NCBI RefSeq assembly: GCF_028640845.1
Contig: NC_080542.1
Coordinates: forward strand, 63,563,064-63,627,063
From: Ahaetulla prasina
Taxonomy: Eukaryota; Chordata; Lepidosauria; Squamata; Colubridae
Length of the DNA stretch: 64,000 nt
Reading direction: 5' to 3'
In this document: positions 56,480-64,000 of the stretch, piece by piece
Numbering within the stretch: the first letter of the stretch is position 1
Layout of the letters: each line of letters starts with the position of its first letter
Notes under the pieces: generated by a model
The model's input: only the letters and a program-made list of their open reading frames with translations
Database searches by the model: none
Told to the model about the DNA's origin: nothing
Translations under genes and position numbers: made by a program

Positions 56480-57300
56480 ACCACTACTTTCTTCTCAGAA
56501 TGAGAACCCAACAAGGCCATTCAAAGACATTTAATTGGTAACCAATTCAATTATATTTCATTTAGTACTTATCATACTATAGTAAAGTCATACAATCATA
56601 ATTCAGAATATAAATAATTAAAATCACAAGGAAACAAAAAAAAATAAAGGTGTCAAGAGCATAAAATGTTAAGAATGGAAGTGAATGAAAGCTTGCTAGA
56701 GTAAAAATGCATCTGGTGCTCTTTTAATGAAAGGCTACATCTGCACTCTTTTTTCAGGTTCAAGACATTAATTAAGATGGAAAAACATGATGTCATGACC
56801 TTGTCCTTAGAGACAGTTCTCTTTTGAGTAAAAACAAGCACATTAATTTCAAGCTATGGAGTTCATTCTCTGCTTAGGCAGAAAGCCACTAACAATGCAA
56901 CAATGAATACAAAAGCATTCACCCCTCAGAAAGCTATTAACCGTTGCTGGACTGCTGCCAGGATGAAAAGAAAACATACCTGAGGATAAAAAGCAATTTC
57001 TGGGTCTGCAGACTTATTTCAGCTCTTATAACTATTTCTCAGATCAGCAAAAGAACAATTGCAGCTGATTAAACCACTCTCTATTTGTTAAAAATAGAAG
57101 AAAGTTATATTGAATTCCATTTGGCTGGTCTGTTCTTGTAGTTATTGCAACTTTAAGATTCATTTTTACTACTCCCAAAGTACATCCAAACAAAAAAGCA
57201 CTATAGTACTGTGCATTACAGAACAACCAGGACTTTCCTGAGAATTACTTTCTTGCTCTATAACCAGTTTGAATAGGACTCTGAAAACAAGGGCTTGTTG
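56480..57300. other. Intronic sequence, nothing recognised
   Basis: No exon or repeat supported. Confidence 0.4.
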
Positions 57301-57372
57301 CCCTGTGGCCAGCATGACTATATGCTGAGGTGCATGAAACACTATTACCTTCCCACCAAAGTGGTACTTATG
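57300..57372 (-). mobile_element. Sauria SINE fragment
   Basis: GTGGCCAGCATGACT, TGCATGAAACACTATTACCT and TCCCACCAAAGTGGTACTTA parallel 6718-6785 of the full Sauria SINE. It is cut off by the LTR-like element at 57383. Confidence 0.8.
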
Positions 57373-57382
57373 ACTATCACAG

Positions 57383-58040
57383 TGTTGGAAGAAATGTCCA
57401 TCTGGGTTCAGTTCCAAGTGGGGAAAAAGACACTGGAAACATGGAGACTGCTTGGAAAGATGGTTTAATGGTGGACAGGAGTCACATGGCTTGAGTTTCT
57501 GAACAGGAGCATATGGCTTGCATTCCTGAGTAGAAAAGGTGATCACATGTTTCAAGGTGTTGGGTGAAGAACCAGAGAGGAAAGAAGAAGAAGAGAAGAA
57601 GAGAAGAAGAGAAGAAAAGGAGAAGAGGAAGACAAGATGCTGAGTGCCTGAGTTTATACTCTCTGTGGGGCCCCACCTTGGTGTTTCCTGTTCCTGTAAA
57701 AGAAATGTACCCTGATTGGTTGTCAAACTCCCAGGTAGTCTAGGGGTCTTAACTAACTTTGTAGGTTGTCTCTCAAGCTTGAGTCTTGCCATGTGGTGAG
57801 TTTCTGTTGCTAGATAGGTCCTATTGTGTTGCAGATGATGGTCCATTGACAAAGGTGGGGGGAATGAGTGAGCTTGGCTGGCCCATTGACAAAGGTGTGA
57901 GGAGGTAGGAAGCTGCTTTGTCTTTAAAACAGGTTTCTCCATTTCTCATCCAGGGAAACACGATACTCTGCCCTATTCAATAGCCTCCAAAAATATTTCA
58001 TTCTTCTAGGAGGGGGGGGGATGAGTGCTAACTTCCTACA
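57383..58040 (-). mobile_element. LTR-like element, longer copy (solo LTR)
   Basis: 658 bases with TG...CA ends (TGTTGGAAG and CTTCCTACA), which are also short inverted repeats. The same ends and most of the body recur at 61063-61569. On the minus strand a CCAAT box (57719-57715) is followed 61 bases later by TATAAA (57658-57653), a promoter layout typical of LTR U3. A GAAGA-rich expansion at 57585-57640 makes this copy longer. No internal coding region is present, so it is a solo LTR of an unidentified retroelement. Confidence 0.7.
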
Positions 58041-58730
58041 ACAACATGTTCCAATTCATCATATGATCATGAATACCCAAAAGAACAGAGTAAAATTTAT
58101 TTTGAATCTCGGAGCTTCAGCTATTGGAAATGCGTATGTTATAACTTAATTTTAGGGTTTAGTAACTTTTAAAATAAATTTATTTTATATATAAATATAA
58201 ATAAATTTTAAAAGTCATAATAAAAGCAAATAGCTTGTTCTGCTATGGATACCAAAGCCACACAAAGCCAGCAATCCACTATAGGATATGATTTATTTTA
58301 CAGAACCAAATCATTTGACATTTATCTCATATTTATTTTCAAACAAATTTGCTAGGAGGGCAATTCAGAAGTGACAGACTCATTCTTTATTTTTTTCTCC
58401 TTTTCTTTGCTTAGTTTTTGCATGGCTGTTTTGTCTTGACCCATCGTGGAAAGAAATTCCTGAAATATTTATTCTTTTTAATAACTAATTGAAATCAACT
58501 GGAAATATCTGAACTCCTCTTGATTTCAACCTGTCTATCAAAATAGCCAACTTATATTTCCAACTTGGTGGTTGTTAAGATCTGCAGGAAAGAGAGGCTT
58601 TTCTGAAGCTCCTCACCTGTCTCTGGTATGTGGGAGTGGGCCTCCTCTTGTCTTGCTTTTGCTATAAGGTGAAGAAGTTATCTACTCACTGTAAAAATGC
58701 AATGGAAAATTTGAATCATTGCTGAATGAA
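58041..58730. other. Intronic sequence, nothing recognised
   Basis: AT-rich; nothing identified. Confidence 0.4.
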
Positions 58731-58735
58731 TGATT

Positions 58736-58757
58736 GTAAGTCGAGGACTACCTATAT
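58736..58757. mobile_element. Terminal fragment of the AGGTAGTCCTC MITE family
   Basis: TGTAAGTCGAGGACTACCTA is the inverse terminal repeat of the MITEs at 21811 and 29188. Confidence 0.65.
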
Positions 58758-58831
58758 ATGTTTGATTATGCTTGCTTTCAACTTTCCTTAAAATCAAGAA
58801 CTACAATGTTCATGTTCATTTTTTCCCAATA

Positions 58832-58967
58832 CCGTATTTCCCTGAAAATAAGACTCTGTCTTATTATTTTTCTGAATCCTGAAATAAGCGCTTGGTCTTA
58901 TTGCCATGCGGTCAAAAGCCCAATTGGGTTTATTATCAGGGGATGTCTTATTTTGGGGAAAACAGGG
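58832..58967. mobile_element. 136-bp MITE with CCGTATTTCCC ends and TA flanks
   Basis: CCGTATTTCCCTGAAAATAA and GTCTTATTTTGGGGAAAACA are imperfect inverted ends of about 23 bases. TA occurs on both outer sides, which would fit a TA target but is too short to prove it. Confidence 0.65.
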
Positions 58968-59367
58968 TAGTACTGTTACTTCTATTTACTCAACTAAGTT
59001 TCTCTAAGTGCAAAATAATAGGTTTTTCTTTCACAGAAAAATCTTTAATTTTTCTGATTGCTAAATTCTCTCTCTCATTTCTATGTTCATGGTGATAGAT
59101 TCAAATATATATTCCATATTCCTTCCATGTAAATTTGTGAATTTAAAAAGGTGATTCTGCAGATAATGGCCAGCCATGTTTTCTATACACTGATTAGAAA
59201 AAGTTATGTGTGTATTTTGTTTCAAAGTGTTTTAAGATTTAATAGATGGAAAACAGTAACATCCTTGCATTATTCTTGGAAACAGTACAACAATCATGCA
59301 TTCTTGTTGTCAGTGACTCAGGAATCAGCATATTTCAGTTCCATTTATTTTTCAGAAAGTATGTCTA

Positions 59368-61062
<1,695 letters not shown>

Positions 61063-61569
61063 TGTTGGAAGAAATGTCCATCAGGGTTCAGTTCCAAGTG
61101 GGAAGAAAGACACTGGAAACATGGAGACTGCTTGGAAAGATGGATTAATGGTGGATGTGGTTTGAGGTTCTGGGCAAAAAGAGCGCATGGGTGAGAGGGA
61201 TTTATACCCTCTGTTGGGCTTTGAACTTGCTTTCTGTTCCTGTGGCAAGAAATGTATCCTGATTGGTTGTCAGACTCCCATGCTTGGTTGAATCCTGCTG
61301 GGTGATGTAATCTTCCCAGGTGCCATGTGGAGAGATGGGTAGAGGACTAATCCTATTATGTCCTGAGAGTGAAGGTCTTTTGTGTTGTACATAACTTGGC
61401 CCAGCCTTTTGTCTTGTAAATAACCAAACTATCTGCTGTGGGCTGGGAGCTGGGGCTGAGTTTCTGTCTTAAGATTTCTATTTCTCTTTTAGGGGAAATA
61501 TTCTGCCTTTTTAATATTTTCTAGAATATTTCATTTTTCTAGGAGAGGGGTGGGTGCTAACTTCCTACA
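61063..61569 (-). mobile_element. LTR-like element, shorter copy (solo LTR)
   Basis: 507 bases with the same TGTTGGAAG and CTTCCTACA ends as the copy at 57383. The minus strand again has CCAAT (61266-61262) then TATAAA (61206-61201), 60 bases apart. TATTAT occurs just before the element (61057-61062) and one base after it (61571-61576); this may be the target duplication with a one-base uncertainty at the edge. Confidence 0.7.
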
Positions 61570-63440
61570 CTATTATCTCTGTAAGGCAAGGACCAGTGTA
61601 TTATGTTATCCTAGCACCAAATCGAAAAATTGACCAGCCACGTAAGTGGATTTCCTGAAAGCAGATATATGTTGAGGGATAAAATCAACACTGTGTGAAA
61701 TGATGAAAAGAGTAAGACAGAAAATTCATTTTCTCCTATGTTAATAGAAGTGGAGCAATGAAATAAATTAAAATGATGTATAAGCCTTCAGCATCTTGGC
61801 AGGTACCAGATCAACAGAGCTGAAATGGCAGCATAGCTTCCCCAATTGTATAGTCATTATTCATTAGATTTGTTCTTTATTTTTTTCTTCCATAGATCTC
61901 TAAGAGCTAAAAAAATGATCTTATATAACAACCCTTTTATTAAGTATAAATTTGTGAATTGTTCAACACTGAAGCAGACATTTCTCTTTTAGGTTATACC
62001 CAAAGTCAATGAGTAACTGTAACAAGTGACTGAGGATTTTCATCAGCAGGTTTAGCCAGCATTTGTCATAACTGGGGATATTGGGATACAAGCTTCTGGT
62101 ATTTGAACTGTTGATTTCATCAACATGTACATAAAGCTGCTGCATCACATTATACAGAATTATACAAGATAACTATTCTGTTGAAACTATCTTCCTTGGG
62201 GGATTAGTGATTTGCTTCAGAGGATTATGCTAATTTTCGAAGTGATAGTTTGTTATTTGGCTGCTTCCAAGTCTTCATGTCTTGATAGACATCAGTTTAC
62301 CAGCATTCTATTAATAACTGCTTCTTAAAATCATGTGTGCTTATGCTTGTGCTTTCAATTTTTGTAAAAATTTGGTTCTTCTTCAATGTCTTGCTTTCAG
62401 GTTATGTGTCCAAAATATTTAAGCTTTAGTTTCCTAATTAGTGCTTTCAGTGAGCTATCTGTTTTCCTTCGTCTGATAATTATTTGTTCTGCATTCTACC
62501 AAAAAAAGGAATGCATTTCTTAAATCCCTTTTGTGTCGGTTTGGAAACTTCTTTGGTACAGTTTGCTGGAAATCAGATATGTGACAGGAATCACATAAAA
62601 AGTGATCTAAACTATAAAGCCATATGATAGCTATTTGTTATGCTGTTTAAAAACAAAGAAAATTCAAACCTTTAAACTAGGGGTAAATAACCCCAAATCC
62701 CAAGTCCATCCCTGCACATGATATGGCTGTCTCCAAATTGCACCATTGTATTGTGGATTCTGAACCACTAAAATATTAAATGAAATCCCTGATCATCAAA
62801 AGATTATCTAGCTATATCTTAAACTAGATTTATGGTTTGAAGGGTGCTTATTGATATATATTTTAATTAAAGAACGAAATGATAAGCCATGCCATAAAGT
62901 ACTTTGTTTTGGCTAACATGAGATAGATACTTTTAAATACTGCTATTTGGGAGCATACGGATTAAAGTTATGCAATGCATAAGAGTAGGACTAGTTGTTA
63001 ATTGTAACTGATTTTTAGACCATCTTTTAAATTTCTTAAATTGCACAAGCTATCACAACATTTTTCAAGTAAAAAAACCAAAATGCTAGTGTCTGTATTC
63101 AAAACTCCAAATGTATTTTGAAGGAAACTTTTGTTGCATCAGTCAGCTTAAACACTAAGTTTTCAGGGGCAAACTTGCCTGAATCCTGTCTGATGGGAAT
63201 GGAGCAAAAATAGTAATTTCATCTATTGTGTTTTGTTTATTAAATGTTCTATCTAGGAAAGCTGAAGTCTAGGATTAGGGTTCTATTTTGAACAGATTTG
63301 GAAGTTGTGGAATTATTGGATGACAGATATTTTAAATAAGTAAATAAATGTGAAGTCTTTACAGCATCACCAGGATGTGGAGTGACCACAGACATACAGA
63401 AAAGGCATTGCACTTTCAGTTCAACATAGTTTCTGCTTAC
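61570..63440. other. CNTNAP2 intron, nothing recognised
   Basis: 62200-62560 has LINE-like antisense wording (TCTTGATAGACATC, ATGTCTTGCTTTC) that I cannot assign. Otherwise nothing. Confidence 0.35.
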
Positions 63441-63659
63441 CAACATAGAGCTGACTATAGAGTTCTAGTCGAGTATGGCCTTCCGTGGGAGCCTTCCGGA
63501 TCTCTCTAGGGAACTGATCTACTTGCAGGCTGGCTTCTTTGACATTGCGCTCTGCAATCACTCTATGCCACTGATCGTCAGTGAGAGGATGGGGTGACTT
63601 GACAATAATTTCTACTGGGCCATTTCCAACATTAAATGAGAAAGATACATCTGTGGCAG
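63441..63659 (-). CDS. CNTNAP2: CNTNAP2 internal exon, C-terminal half of laminin G domain 3
   Basis: This exon encodes 73 residues of a contactin-associated protein, a single-pass neuronal adhesion protein that clusters potassium channels at juxtaparanodes. A TTATCAG acceptor precedes it and a GTAAGC donor follows. It opens with two bases completing a split codon and ends one base into the next, so it is phase-symmetric. Recognisable stretches are [32 protein letters not shown] and [20 protein letters not shown], the typical second half of a laminin G sandwich. The wording is closest to my memory of CNTNAP2 and clearly differs from CNTNAP4 and CNTNAP5, which lack the [16 protein letters not shown] run. 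By counting back from the penultimate exons it should be about exon 17 of 24. Paralogue choice is inference; the exon itself is certain. Confidence 0.95.
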
Positions 63660-64000
63660 CTGATAAGAGAAGATTAGAGAAATATAAGTATAATACAGAT
63701 TCTGCTAATTTGTGATTTTTTTTAAAAAAAATCTCTACTTGCAATTAAGTTTATTTTAATGAATTTACAGCATAGATTTTGAATGTGTACAACAAAAGAT
63801 AATCTACTGAACAAAATATCCATATAACAATGAATTCAGGTAATAAAAATGGCTTTAGTTTTTAGTTACTAAACAGAGTGATTGCTAGAACTTGATTAGG
63901 ACTAAGGATATTCCAGGAGGAGTGAGTCCAAATGTAGGGCCTGTGGCTGAGAACGCCTATCTTCTCTAGTCACACCACACTTAGTCACACTCTCAATTCC
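63660..64000. other. CNTNAP2 intron 5' of the first exon in the window
   Basis: Only the polypyrimidine-like acceptor region next to 63660 is functional; the rest shows no feature. Confidence 0.5.

Overview
The window is vertebrate nuclear DNA, AT-rich and packed with interspersed repeats. It reads as an advanced snake (or at least a squamate): it carries a Sauria SINE, CR1, L2-like and R4-like LINEs, many non-autonomous hAT elements, and a LINE whose 3' end runs straight into an (ATTCT)n array, the microsatellite-seeding tail known from snake CR1-L3 elements. The species call is inference; the repeats are read from the sequence.

The only host gene I can support is on the minus strand: six internal coding exons of a contactin-associated protein gene, best matched to CNTNAP2 (CASPR2), a neuronal neurexin-superfamily membrane protein. 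In transcription order they lie at 63441-63659 (laminin G3), 59391-59627 (end of laminin G3 plus EGF2), 26669-26914, 25587-25720, 22954-23047 and 8469-8699 (together laminin G4 and the start of the juxtamembrane stalk). All have AG acceptors, GT donors and chained reading phases. The introns between them are about 3.8, 32.5, 0.95, 2.5 and 14.3 kb. The first exons lie above 64000; the transmembrane and cytoplasmic exons must lie below position 1.

Everything else is intronic and mostly transposable-element history. 1-3300: an inverted repeat, three R4-like LINE fragments and a hexanucleotide array. 6.5-7.1 kb: a Sauria SINE. 12-17.5 kb: several hAT elements with readable 8-bp target duplications, one containing a coiled-coil-coding fragment. 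27.6-30.1 kb: microsatellites and DNA-transposon copies. 30.6-32.5 kb: a long hairpin and a GC-rich tract. 32.6-39.4 kb: a young Ty3/Gypsy chromovirus with 526-bp LTRs, a 5-bp target duplication and a large internal tandem duplication. 39.4-55.1 kb: nested CR1 and L2-like LINEs, two SINE/MITE copies and LINE-tail microsatellites. 56.3 kb: a near-perfect hairpin. 57.4-61.6 kb: two LTR-like elements of one family flanking the EGF-coding exon.

No novel multi-gene system is present. The most interesting items are the Gypsy element (self-priming-type primer site, duplicated integrase-chromodomain block, altered RT catalytic box), the hAT-embedded coding fragment, the LINE with a copied piece of its target at its 5' junction, and two unexplained long hairpins.
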